A stretch of DNA of 64,000 nucleotides from Monosiga brevicollis MX1 (taxonomy: Eukaryota > Opisthokonta > Choanoflagellata > Craspedida > Salpingoecidae), in the NCBI RefSeq assembly GCF_000002865.3, contig NW_001865046.1, positions 331,492-395,491 on the forward strand, given 5' to 3'. The notes under the pieces were generated by a model. That model did no database searches. It saw only the letters and a list, made by a program, of their open reading frames with translations, and was not told the origin of the DNA. Each line of letters starts with the position of its first letter. The stretch's first letter is position 1. Shown here one piece after another: positions 1-11,382 of this stretch. The translations under genes were made by a program, and so were the position numbers.

Positions 1-2
<2 letters not shown>

Positions 3-95
<93 letters not shown>
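3..95. repeat. (GA)n microsatellite
   Basis: An almost perfect GA dinucleotide run opens the window. It lies just downstream of the 3' end of the minus-strand cysteine-rich gene. Confidence 0.95.
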
Positions 96-98
<3 letters not shown>

Positions 99-154
99 TG
101 AGCCAGTGGGTGCTGGTAGTTTCAAGGGTTGGTGGCGGGTTCCGGGGCCGACAT

Positions 155-1878
155 TCAAAACACAGATGCTTTTTGAAGCGGTGCGGAGGGGCCAAGTTTA
201 ATTACCAGGTCACAGGTGTAGCCAGCTTCAAACTCGCGGCCGCTGATGCATGTCTCATCACTGGTGCAGCGAAAGTCGCTGCCGTCTTCACATGGGTCTT
301 GCCGCATGCAGGCAGAATTGATGCACGCGTAGTTGCTCGGACATTGGATAGTACTGGTGCATTCCCGTGATGAACAAGTCGGTGTTGTATAGGCACCGTC
401 GCATGCACAATACGAGTCTGCGCAGACGCCAGTGGCGTCGCACTCCGAGTCTTGTGCACACGTCGTCAACATTGACTCGCGGACACTCTGCGATATCGTG
501 CCAGCAAAGAATGCCACTGTGTAAAACTCTCCGTCAAAATTCCATGACGTGGAATATACCTGATCGGCACTGATCGCCGGTGAATCTAATTTACAGGGGC
601 GTGAATGGTAGGAAAGTCAAGTCAAGTCTAGCTCAACGTGCCATGGCCAATGGGGACTCTCGTACCTCCAGCAGCCGACTGGGCGATGAGACCACCAATC
701 ATCCAAGGGCCAGTATTTGTGTAGAATTCTGCGTGATATTGGCGAGCAAATAACAGCTTTTAGATGAATGCTTTCCATGGATGGAACAAAAGAGTCTGTA
801 TCGCAAGACTGAGCATTCACGGATGGATCTTGTGATGAGCTTGAGGTACCTGCAGCCACGATGCTCATGCAAGTTGAGTGGGGTCCGTATCCGTAGCATA
901 AGCTGGTGTCATCTACATCCAAGAAACCCTTTCAAATGGAATTATCAAAACATAGTGAGGGCAGCTTTCACAGGACCGAGACGCGCAAGATTGGCTTGGG
1001 AGCAGGGATTGTGACATACTCGATAGCGCACGCCCAGTGGCACCTGATCCGGCAAGCAGCCAAAGCGCACGTTTTCATCTGGAAACTCGGAAAAGGCCGC
1101 ACACAACTACGAGAACATGGTCAGATGAGGAGCTACACCAAAGGCGCCGAGCTAAATATTCACCGGCAGTGGCAGGTCCCCGTGCCAATGACAACCGCAG
1201 TACACAACTGACATATCCATCAAATACGAAGAGGCCCATATCGCCGCCATCAATAAAGTTGATGTTTTGCGTATCATAATCACGCTGCGCCTTGACGATC
1301 AAGGAGCCGTCTGTATAGGATAATCGCTTGAACTCAAAGACGGCATGGTCTAGATTGCACGCGAGCGTTGTCAGTGAGAAGCAAGGGTGAGCGTCCATCG
1401 GGCATGAGCAATTGCTCGCGCATACAACAAGACGGCGAGAGGTAGGCGCTGTTTTGTCTCTCATACATGCTTGATGAAAAACTTCGTGGTCGGGAACAAA
1501 GGTCGCTTGAGTGTCCTAGACACAAGAAGCATAAGCGTCGCCATTTGAAACCTTGATCGCGGTGGAAAAGACATACTGGGCTCAAATCAGTGAGAACGTG
1601 CTCGTAGACGCTTGTGTCCTTGGGTGGTGTGCTGTCGGGATTGAAGCGCAAGAAAAGCTATCATTATTTTATCATGGCAAAAATAGAGGGCACAGGCGTG
1701 AGTAGCCGTTTCGGCGCCGTTCATCGTGGTCATGGCTCTGGTCGTGCCCGGTGAAACGGGGCAATGACAAGCACACCTCATCGTGGCCTGCAAGGGCGAT
1801 GGCGCTGAATTGCACAAGTGCCACACATGCGAGGAGCAGCATTTTCGGCGTTACCACCCGGCGACGCCTGAGGGCCAT
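155..1878 (-). CDS. Secreted or receptor protein with EGF-like cysteines (exons approximate)
   Basis: A minus-strand multi-exon gene, joined only in part. The likely start at 1878 gives a signal peptide: a basic N-terminus (MALRRRRVV) followed by a hydrophobic stretch ending AIALA. A possible donor follows the codons GHDE. Later segments read as extracellular protein. At 1090-1400 there is a stretch with IVKAQRDYDTQNINFIDGGD. Near 900 is an EGF-like start (DVDDTSLCYGYG). At 155-517 is a 120-codon stretch with 18 cysteines in EGF/follistatin-like spacing (for example CATGVCADSYCACDG). I do not recognise the family. The fragment may belong to an adhesion protein or receptor whose 3' end could lie outside the window. 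Exon borders are uncertain, and the parts could belong to two genes. Confidence 0.45.
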
Positions 1879-2720
1879 CGAGGTGGACGGCCGCGAGTGC
1901 GGCTCAGCGACACCTTGACTGTCTCTCACGGGCCAGAAAAAAGCTTTGAAACGTCTTTGACTTGGAATACCAATGTAAAGGGCGGTGGTGGTGGGAAGGG
2001 ACTGTTTTGTGGTGCTGGGTGCTATCAGCCCATTAGCCAAGCCAGCTGGTGATGAGACAAATTTGTGCCAAGCGAAATGAGAAATGGGTAGAAGGAGAAG
2101 GAAGTCGGATCATCAACACAAACTTGGGCCCAATCATTTGAAGCGCGGATGAGTAATTCTGAGGCTCTCGACATTCGATGGTTGGTTGGGGACAGCGGTG
2201 CATCCATCATACGACAGTGTCATCCCATGCCATGCTCCTGTGGCGGACAAGCCAACTGCAGCAAAATATGGTGCGAAACGTTGGGAATGAATTCTCGCTG
2301 GCAGCTCGTGCTGTGGGTTAGGACTGATGGATCGACTCATCCATCGCTTTGACCGCGCTCATGTTGATTAAACCCAAGCTCGTGGTGCCGGTGCGTGCCT
2401 CCGCGATGCCCTTCTGGCTTTCATTCCCTTCCCTTGTGAGTCCTGTGTCAACCTACACGAACCGCCGCCAGTCCTGGTGCTTGTCACCAGACCATCATCC
2501 TCGAGCCATGTCCGCCTCGCGTCATTCAAGGCAACTTCTCGTCCGGTTGACAGAGAGTGGTGAGTGTGCTTGCGTGCTTGCTTTGTCGCTCTTGTCAGAT
2601 TGAATTAGAAAAGGATGACAATTGTCTTTAAAAATGGGAAGGCATGTCAATTTTACCATGTGTGTGTGTGTGTGTGTGTGTGCGAGTGCGCAGTTTGTGA
2701 CGACCGGCGGCACTTGAATC
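1879..2720. other. Intergenic, divergent promoter region
   Basis: About 840 bases between the start of the minus-strand cysteine-rich gene and the start of BOLA3. It holds a short (TG)n run at 2660-2682. No open frame here resembles a known protein. Confidence 0.6.
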
Positions 2721-3361
2721 ATGTTGCGACGACTGGTTGGACCCTTGGCTCAGAGCGCCCGGGCCACTCGACTCGGCGCGAGGGTAAGTCGGCGGTTTAC
2801 TTGCCTGTGGGGAGCTTGTACCTTGGCGAGAATGTGGGTGGGAAGTAGCCTTGGAGATGACTTGTACGCCGTCTTGTGACTGACTTACCAGACTGGCCAT
2901 GTCGTCTCGTTGGTCGCTTGGTGCAGAACCTGCATGCCAGTGGAGCCTGGCACTCGTCGCAGGCCGAGGAGGACATGGCAGCCAAGCTTCGAGAAGCCTT
3001 CAACACAGACCAAGTTACGGTGCAGGATGACTCGGGTGGGTTTGAGTGGGCTCTGCCCTGGCGCCCCAGATATGCATCAGACGTGTGTGTGCCTCCAGCT
3101 TTCTTTCTCCAACCCACGACACCTATACATGCGAGGACACATGCTTATGGCAGTCGCTTGTCACTCACTCACCCCGCATGCCTTTTGTCAGGTGGCTGCG
3201 GAGCTCAATACATGGTGGTGGTCGAGTCTGAGGCATTTCGGGGCTTGTCACGACTGAAACAAAACCGTCTTGTCACCGGCGTGTTGCGTGAGGAGATTAG
3301 TCAAATGCATGCCATCCGTGTCTTCACACGAGTACCGGAGCCCAGCGACACCTCTGCCTAA
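2721..3361 (+). CDS. BOLA3: BolA family protein 3, mitochondrial
   Basis: Three exons (2721-2783, 2927-3035, 3192-3361) join in frame to 113 residues. The N-terminus (MLRRLVGPLAQSARATR) is rich in Arg, Ala and Leu and lacks acids, as a mitochondrial presequence should. The rest is a BolA domain: the loop GGCGAQYMV carries the conserved cysteine of BOLA3-type proteins, then SEAFRGLSRLKQNRLV (recognition helix), LREEISQMHAIRVFT and the usual C-terminus. The conserved His before the RVFT strand is present. In the family, BOLA3 works with NFU1 and GLRX5 to deliver 4Fe-4S clusters to lipoate synthase and respiratory enzymes. Intron 2 splits the glycine of the GGCG loop. The introns are 143 and 156 bases with GT-AG ends. 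Confidence 0.93.
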
Positions 3362-3783
3362 TGCCTAATGCCCCCACACTGTGTGTGCCGAGCACATATT
3401 CGCCTATTCCGAGTGACATCGGTCGAGCAAAGGGCGCCTGCAGCCTTTCATAGCTGGTCATCGCGCAGGCCCCGTGTTCTTGTTCCGCATGTCAGCTGTG
3501 TTTTTGGTGTTTTTTTTTTTTTTTTAATTTCTGCAGAATCACTGGGATGGCAGCCACGGCCTCTGTCCCACAAGGCACAATAGTCTAAGGTTTAATTAAG
3601 TGCTAGACTATCAAACTGACAGCACGCACATGTAGATATTCAGCCCAAGCAAAAGCAAACAACGACAACATGCAAGCAGAAGACAGCCAGGAAAAAAATG
3701 GCGAGCGTGCGCTCATTCAAAGGCACAGAAAAAGCAAGCCCACACCATGGCACGACCGGCACAGCCGGTATTGGTCAAACACA
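3362..3783. other. Convergent intergenic region
   Basis: About 420 bases between the 3' ends of BOLA3 and CHURC1. It contains a T-run near 3510-3526. No gene is seen. Confidence 0.6.
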
Positions 3784-4454
3784 TCAAAACAGGGCTAGGT
3801 TACTCTTTCCCGTGGGGAGCACGTTGCGCTCGTCCTCTGCGTGCCCGCACAGGAAGCAGTTCATACTATAATGCTAATGACGGTTCAAAACAGGATTAAA
3901 ACTCGGCTGGCACCTGCAACGGCCGCCGGCCATGCCCCCAGTCGCATGCTTGATCGCGGAGTGATAATGACATCAACCCACCTGGACTTGACCATCCTCT
4001 GTGACTTCAAAAAGATGCTCGTGTTGAGCCACAACGTGCCCGCATGCCTCGCAGATGTCTGAACATAAAAAGAGGCGCCAGCACGGTACGACATGGCAAG
4101 GTGGTGAGCATGGCATACACCGTGCTTCTTTTCGACTCGTGTGTGCAAGGCGGCACAATTCACTCAACTCACGCTGGTACGTGGTCACCTCTTCATCGCC
4201 GTCAACCTCCACAACGCGCTCAGAGATGTTGATGGTCGCAGCCTGACAAGCAGCACAGCCCTTGTAATTGGCCCAAAACGAGCCCGAGTCGAGGCACATG
4301 GACCCCTAGAGTGATCATCGCCACAAGCACGGGGCGCGGGGCGCGGGAGGGGGGAATACGGTGGTGAATCGATGCACAACATCAGTGCATGGCCCTGTCA
4401 GACCTCGAAACTCACACGGTCCGGATTTACTTCACGCAAGCACTCTCGGCACAT
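3784..4454 (-). CDS. CHURC1: Churchill protein
   Basis: Four minus-strand exons (4416-4454, 4173-4305, 3982-4058, 3784-3873) join with matching phases to exactly 112 residues, the length of human CHURC1. Zinc-binding cysteine and histidine motifs run in the family order: MCREC at the start, CLDSGSFWANYKGCAAC, HICEACGHVVAQHEH and MNCFLCGHAEDERNVLP. The middle segment VDGDEEVTTY matches the conserved acidic turn. In vertebrates Churchill modulates FGF-driven cell fate. It folds as a zinc-bound beta protein, and its role in protists is unknown. The start at 4454 is fixed by the first CxxC pair. The gene diverges from the GT64 enzyme with about 580 bases between starts. Confidence 0.95.
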
Positions 4455-5031
4455 GGCTCCTATTACAACCGTCCCTAAGTATTCTGTTCTCCAGCAAAAA
4501 TCACCCAACGCCATCAGCTTGATGAGTCGCAGCTCACCGGCATGGATCGGAGACAGGCACAGTAACGAGAGGGGCACGTGTAAAAACCAAGCAACGAGCT
4601 GAAACCAAAACCCGGACCGAACCAGGCAACCGCCAAAAGAATAAACAGAGAGAGAAGAAAAATGAAGGAGATAAAAAGATAAGAATGGCCAACAGCACCA
4701 TGTATTCCCATCTGGTCACCCACGATAGTACTAGCATGGCCCAACATGGCTTAACTGCGGCGATCGGACGAGAGCCGGTGTATTCCATGTGGTATGACCG
4801 TTGGCGACAATGATAGGGAATAAAAGTGTAAATAAACTGCAATTGTCAGCATTGAAGTCGATGACACCTTGCACCAAAGCTACTTGCTTGCTTGCTCGCT
4901 CGCCTGACGAGGCTGCCCTGGTTGCCCCGGGCGCATGATACGAGTGAAGCTGCGTCATGTGAAAGTGAGGCCCGAAAGTGGTGACTTGACTGGAGCAATC
5001 AGGATCAAGTATTTGTATATCGCAGGTCATA
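4455..5031. promoter_or_regulatory. Divergent promoter region CHURC1 / GT64 gene
   Basis: 577 bases separate two outward-facing starts, so control elements of both genes should lie here. The region has A-rich purine tracts near 4635-4680. I see no defined site and no extra gene. Confidence 0.5.
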
Positions 5032-7259
5032 TTGTCGACCAGGCCGAGCGTGATCTGGGCGAAGATGCATCATGCTCGGCGCTGCGCGGCCCTGGCAGTG
5101 ATCGTCCTCTGCACTCTACTGCTGGGTTGGTCGCTGACGCTGCAGCGACTTGTGCCCAATGAGCCACTCGAACCGATGTTGGATGACCACCATCCCACGG
5201 CACAACCATGGCATCAAAAGCTGGATCCTGACTTGCCTAAACGCCTTCGCTCAGCGGGGCAGACGCTATCTCGCCCAGACCTGTCCTTTGCTGATGAGCG
5301 TTTTCCCAAAACATCCGGCACGGGGTCAACATGCAAATTGCACTTGCCGAGCAGGATTGCAGCGGCAGCTTCTCGAATGTACGACCCAAACGCCTGCCAA
5401 CTGGAGCCGTATGAATCGCTTGACGAGTTGCAGACTGTTCTTGATCGGGCCCTGGTCTCTGTTTGCGGCCCCCTCGTGCGGCTCGAGCTTGGCCAAGTCG
5501 CTGCCCTGCCCTCGATTGAACGCCCGGGCTACGTTTTCCGCCATCTGAGCGAACTCGATGCTGCTCTGCTTAAGGCCTACCAGCATCATGTGCTTCTCCT
5601 TCCTTGGGCAACGACTCAGTTCACAGGCCCCGCTCTCGACTTGGCTTGGTCTGTGCCTCTTGGATGGACCACGCAACCGAGAGTGCTGAACGCCGAGTTT
5701 GCCCTCCTGCTACGTAGCTCCAACTCGACTCCACGGGTCATTGACCCACGTGGGCAGGCATTGAGGCAACACATGGCCACCCCACAACTGCGCCAAGGCT
5801 GGATAACCTCAGAGGCTGCCGTGCTGGCGATATCACTGCGCCGCGTTCTTCACTTCTCAGTCTGGCATGCACTCCGCCAGGCAGACCTCGGACTACCGGT
5901 GCAGCCTGTCTTGCGTCTGCTAATTTCCCCAGACGTAGTGCGCCAGTATTTACACGAGGCAGGTTTGGGCGTGTTGCACGCCTTTACCTCGACGCCTTGG
6001 CCGTCACTGGATCTGCAACCTGGGATGTCATTCCCCATCCCACGCCTAGACGTCCGCGATCAGCCCGTGGAGCATGAGTTTGTGCCGCAGGATGCTGGCC
6101 TACTGGAGCGCTGCACCATGATCATGACCATTTACGAGCGTCACGCTGAGCTCCCGCGCTTCCTCGCTTTCTATCACACGGCTTCCTGCCTGCATAAGAT
6201 CGTCGTCATTTGGAATTGTATTCAAGAACCTGTGCCCAAACTCAACTGGACGCAGTACGCCGTGCCTGTTGTGCTGCGGCGCCCCACTCGCAACAGCCTC
6301 AATAATCGTTTTCGCCCCGACTTGGCCATTGAAACGGATTGCGTCATCAACATGGATGATGACTGGCTCATGCCACACCAGGTGGGCCCAGCGGACCGGT
6401 CAGATGCAGCGTCTTTCACGCTCAAGTTGTCTTGCCGTCGGACAACCGCTTTGCAAACCTAACACTAACCCTTTGTAATCCTGCCGCCTTCCGCGTGATA
6501 TTATGTCTTGCATTGACTCATGGCGCCAACAAACTGATGGATAGGTATTCACCATGAATGCCCGGGTGTGGTGGCACGGCCACCGCGATCGGCTGATCGG
6601 TCTCACCTACTTGGCACGGCTACACGGCCGGGCCTTTGCCAACGGAACAGGACCCTGGATGTACTTGAAGCACAAGGAACGACCTCAGTCCATGGTTCTA
6701 CCCTCGGGCTTTGTCAGTGAAGCACAACCATGCCTCGGCGCCTGCCACCCCCAAACATTCCATCACGCCGGTCTGGCCGCTAACAACGACCATGTTGCTC
6801 CCTTGCCCACTTCTCGCCCATCAATAGACTTATCATCGACGCTATTTGCAGGCTTACACCACGGACCTGCCTGCAGCCGCTCGCGACGGAGTGGACATGT
6901 TGATGAACTGCGATGACCTGCTGTTCAACCTGCTCGTGGCTTCTCGAACCGGGCACCCTCCAATTCTAGTCGACTCTTCCGGCGTGGCGGGAGCCAAGGT
7001 CGACGCCAAATTGGGCAAGGCCGCCGGCTTGTGGCGCCGCAGCTCCCATATGGATGTGCGACATCGATGCTTGAACGAATTGCTGCGCTTCTTTGGCGAT
7101 CACATGCCGCTTCGCTACACAACTTTGACCTACGGTGTGGAGCTGAACATTGCTCGCCCTATCCCAAGGCGTGGTGCAGAGTTTTTGCCCCCCTTTGGCT
7201 GTGTGCGCTCTGGATCTGGCTGCAAGGACGATTGTGTCGAATGTACCGAGCTGGCCTAA
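5032..7259 (+). CDS. Exostosin-like glycosyltransferase, GT64 family, type II membrane protein
   Basis: Three exons (5032-6381, 6545-6712, 6852-7259) join in frame to 641 residues. A short basic head and a hydrophobic segment at residues 18-36 (CAALAVIVLCTLLLGWSL) make a type II signal anchor, as in Golgi enzymes. An ATG at 5065 would give a shorter head. Residues from about 365 are the GT64 domain: the start ERCTMIMTIYERHAELPRFL, then VINMDDDWLMPH with the DDD metal/UDP-sugar motif, VFTMNARVWWHG, MNCDDLLFNLLVA and MPLRYTTLTYG near the end. GT64 enzymes (EXT1/2, EXTL1-3) transfer GlcNAc or GalNAc in heparan sulfate synthesis. The roughly 330 residues between anchor and GT64 do not clearly match the GT47 half of EXT proteins. 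Cysteines in the last residues may form disulfides. Confidence 0.85.
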
Positions 7260-7440
7260 AGACATCTTACCATGGCTAGGTCACGTCACCACCCAGAAAA
7301 CATTTTCAAGCGCCTGCGGCCGCAAAGGCAGTGTCATGCTCGGGTTGAGTATTACATGTTTGTCAATTTGCATGTGTGCATGAGTCGAGAGACCCGACCC
7401 AAATCGACACACATGTACACACACGGATGAGCAAAAACAG

Positions 7441-9149
7441 TTAGTGAAGAGGGGCAGGCGTCCCTTCGCCCGAAGGTGCCGGTGCGGCATGAGTCGACGC
7501 GCGTTTACTGCCCCCACCGCTGCGTGAGCTCGAGCTCCGCTTGGCCGACTTGCTACGACTGCCGCCCTTTCTTGAACCTGCTTTGGTGGTACCTGTGCGA
7601 GGCTTCTTTGCTCCAGGAGTGTGTACATATGTAACACGTTTGGCGACTGCGTCCGTCGCGCTATATGCTTGCCCCTGCGTGTATATGGTTCCACGCATCA
7701 AAACAAGAATATCATGAGAAAAATGGGGTCAAACCAGCTATGCGCGCCTGCCAGTCATGCGGCAGCCGCCAATCGACGGAGTTAAGCAGCACTGCACGCA
7801 CCACACGCTCGTTGGCCTCGAGCGACTTGTTGTGAATTGCCGTGCGTTCTAAGAAAAAACAAGTAGTGCGCCCCGAATTTGAGCGGTGCACACGGTGTCA
7901 AGGGCCCGTATTCATAGAACACAGATTGCAAAGACCAGACCGCCAAAATTCATACCGATTTCCTCCTGGTCGCGAGCCGTTTCTGCATCGTCCAAGGGGA
8001 CAATGGGAATATACAACAACTCGTCCTCGCTCAGCGGCTCCTCGTCGCTGCTCGCGAAATGATCCTCGTCCAAAGTAACCACATCGACAAAGCTTTGCTC
8101 AGCATCCTTGATAGCCGCGTCCTCTTTGGCTTCCACCTACAATGATCAACGGCCGAGGTTAGGATTTAAATGCAGCAACATGTGCAAGGCAGGTGCGACG
8201 CCATGCTTGGAAGCAAATCGACCTCATCAAATTCGTCCTCTCGCTCAATGTATTCAACGTTATCCTCAACCTCTTTAAAATCCGGTGCATATGCGGACCA
8301 GTTCTCCTAAAAGCGGGTCGGGCCATTGGGTTACATGCCGAGTCGGTTCATGAGACCACTCTGGACGTGCCCCAGTTGGCGCTCGCATGGCTACGGCGAT
8401 ATTGTAAGGCTGGCCTACCGTGTACTGAACACCCCAAACAATAACGCTGCCAGCGGCTGTAATGGAGGCGATGATTGGCCTGGACGTCATGTGATATGAG
8501 GAAGGACCGCCAATATGACAGCGGGTGTCTCTGGGGGATCGGTTTATCACAACATGGTCTGCTCACCGTTGTGGGTGCCAATCCAGATGCAAGAGACCTG
8601 CTGCGCCATGTGTGAGCGTGGTCACCGGTGTGCCGCGGGCCTTCTCCCAGATGTATATGGCGTGATCATTGTTCTCCATGATTGCGCCTAGTGGGAAAAA
8701 TAAAAATAAAAAAAATAAGAAGGAAAAAGAGTGCAAAATAATCACGCGCAAGTGAGCGCGTTCGTAGTGATAAGAAAGAAATGGCGCATCGAGCATCTGA
8801 AGGTGCGGTCAAACGCACCACCAACGACAAAGTCATCCTGTGGACTAAAGCAGACACAGCGCCACTTGGTGCGGTTGACGGGATCCTGAATCTCAGCTTC
8901 TTGTTGCAGGACTTCAGTGCTGTTGCGGTAGGACAAGCAAAATGAAAAACCGATGCAACGTGAGGAAGGCTGCTTGTCCTGGATCGCAAGTCGAGAGCAT
9001 GGGTTTGACTCAGCAAAGGCACTCTGCCCTTACTCATAGGTGCGCACGACGCGGTCGGCGCAAGCTACGACAACAAATCGGTCGTCCCGTGATAGCGCAA
9101 TATCTTGGACAGCTGATTCGCGCGCATTGGAAACCTGGAGTATTGCAGT

Positions 9150-9194
<45 letters not shown>

Positions 9195-10578
9195 CAGCCA
9201 GCCAGCCAGCCAGCCAGCGGCGGGATGGGCATGGTCAACCAATAAGGTGGTAGCATCAAACACGGTGCGACAGCGCACAGTGGATACTTTCTACCATCGG
9301 ACCTTGACTTCAGCATATGGTGCGTCGGGCTTTTGGATGTCAAAAGCGAGCAATCGGCCTTGAGGCGTTCCTACAAAAACCTGCAAGTGGTGATTGAGCG
9401 TCCATGAGACCTTGATGAATGATACCTCAGCTCGAGACGGATGCCAATTTGGCACAACGTACACGCTGGCCATTCCGTGCTATGCAGGCGACACATTCAG
9501 TTGTGCGCTTTTTCTTCTTGGACTGCACTGTCTCTTCCGCAAGGGTTTCGCTTATGTCCAGCTCGACGCGCGTCTAGTTGCAGCAAGGAAGAATGAATAC
9601 AACAGCCCAATGTTCTGGTCCATAAAGCCCAGAGAGAACAAAGGCCTAGTCAAGCTCGCATGACTGCAGCATTGGCTATCAACGTACTTCCTGCCCATTG
9701 CCAGCCACCGTGACGAGGACCGGCGAGCTTGATAGCGCGCATGCCACAAACTGGTGGCTGTGACTGCTTCAAAAAAGGCCCCATCGCAGAGAACGTCAGG
9801 TGAGTGCAAGGCTTTCGAGCCAGCGAATGAAGACATGGAAAAAAAAAAAAAAAGGTGACGGAGCGCACCGTTTGTTGAATCCCGAAGAAAGGACGGGGGC
9901 GCCCAAGTCGACCGCAAAGATCTGCTCTGATGACTGCACGCGCCAGGCAATGACACGATGATCTAGGCTCGATGACAGTAGTTTGCGGCCTGATCGGCTC
10001 CAGCTATCACCATGCGGACACAAGACCATAGACGACATCAATGGTTCGCAAACCCTGCCTCCTCACCGAGGAAAAAGCACTGCGGTGCCCAACAAATCCA
10101 GCACCCTGTTTTTGAGCCACGGCCCTGCGTTTTGAAAACGGACGACCTACCTAAGCGATGTCACTGTCTGGACGTGACCATGTAGAACCTGCACCTGACT
10201 GCGAGTGTCCATGCCATAGATCAAAACTAGAGGGAGCGAAGCACGTCATCGAGAGGAAAGGTGAGGGTGACATTGCATGCTGTCTGTGGACCCGCACCAT
10301 CACCGACAGGTGCACTTGTTACAGAGGCTGCGTCTCAAACACTCACCACGACCATCGTTGAAGCCGACGGCGAGCATGTTGCCCTTGCGGTTGAATCGAC
10401 AGCAGCAAGCTACGCCATCCTCGAACTCATCCTCAACCAGCTGCTCGCGCATAACAGCCAGGGCAAGAGTCAGAGTACACGAGCCGAGAGTCACGGATGT
10501 GGAACGATCGGCGGCAGAGGCAATCAACTGGATACACCACCACCACCACCACCACCACACACACAAACGTTTCATACC
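7441..10578 (-). CDS. RBBP5: Retinoblastoma-binding protein 5 (COMPASS/MLL core WD40 subunit)
   Basis: A minus-strand gene of ten or more exons. Pieces align in order with RBBP5: CCRFNRKGNMLAVGFNDGR (10350-10440), VLIYGMDTRSQVQVLHGHV, SWSRSGRKLLSSSLDHRVIA, FVACALSSSPVLVTVAGNG, VGTPQGRLLAFDIQKPDAP, LSRDDRFVVVACADRVVRTY, IQDPVNRTKWRCVCFSPQDD, HAIYIWEKARGTPVTTLTHG and RPIIASITAAGSVIVWG. After the WD40 propeller come the hallmark ENWSAYAPDFKEVEDNVEY and the acidic hinge ending LSEDELLYIPIVPLDD. The C-terminus (7441-7701) is basic and Ser/Arg/Lys-rich. RBBP5 joins ASH2L and WDR5 to activate SET1/MLL histone H3K4 methyltransferases in the nucleus. The exon ending LFPE at 10578 is the most 5' piece I can place, and the true start codon is unresolved. 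One intron holds a 42-base A run. Confidence 0.9.
9151..9192. repeat. Poly(A) run of 42 bases inside an RBBP5 intron
   Basis: An uninterrupted A run is followed by a (GCCA)n tetranucleotide tract to about 9217. No target-site duplication or retroposon body is visible next to it. Confidence 0.9.
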
Positions 10579-11382
10579 TCAGGAAAAAGCTTGTTTGTGG
10601 CTGGGGCTGCTTGGTCAAGAGGCGATGGTATGCGAGAGGAGCAGAATGTGGAAAGAATGGAAATGAGAAAAAAAGAACAAGACGACGGTGTGACGCTTCC
10701 TCAAAAAAAGGTAGCCGTGGAGCCCCTTGCAGCCCTTTGAATCTGTGTGCCACCTGCGCTACGCCACCAAGTTCAAATGCGTTCCCTGCTCGGTCAGAGC
10801 CATCCTAGGCCGCATTCTCAATGATCCCCAAAACGAGCTGGCCGAGAAGCAAGCTGATCCTGCTTCAAGAAAGCCTCAGCCCACAATCAACCCAAAATCG
10901 CATGTTCAACCAATCTGCACCGTCATTTCCCGCCCTTCCACTCCCGCCGCCCCTCATCAGCCCAACCTCTCTCGTGCACCTCCACCGAATCTGTCGGGAG
11001 ATGCGTTCCCTCAGATCTCGCGTTCTCTCGTGCGAGCCGAAGCGTTCGTTACCGACCGAGACCGAGTTGCGCCATGATTCCGATAAACGGAAATGTTTAA
11101 AATATCACACTTATAAGAACATCATTCCATCAACGGCGGTAACATGGAAAAGCAACAAAGTTGATTGAATGTGAAGCAGATGTGCTGGAGGTCGATGGCT
11201 GGCTACATGTAGTTGCTAGTTGTGTTTCGCCGTCAAAGCACGGTCAGGACGATGGTGGTAAAATTCACATATCACTTCTTGCAGAGCAGATTGGGTTGTG
11301 GACCAACGACGAAGAGAGAGCGTGCAAGAGATAGTGCTGCCACTCAAGGCACAACAATGCAACATCAGCTCACCCTCTGATG
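10579..11382. other. Region 5' of RBBP5 and 3' of CFAP61
   Basis: About 800 bases that should hold the 5' end and promoter of RBBP5. A plus-strand open frame at 10727-11077 is proline- and serine-rich and matches no family I know. I do not call a gene. Confidence 0.4.

Noticed and set aside
9151-9217. Poly(A) run as the tail of a retroposed copy
   Set aside because: There is no upstream element body and no flanking duplication, and it lies in an RBBP5 intron between matching exons.
10727-11077. 116-codon plus-strand frame upstream of RBBP5
   Set aside because: Proline/serine-rich, no homology recognised, and located where the RBBP5 promoter is expected.
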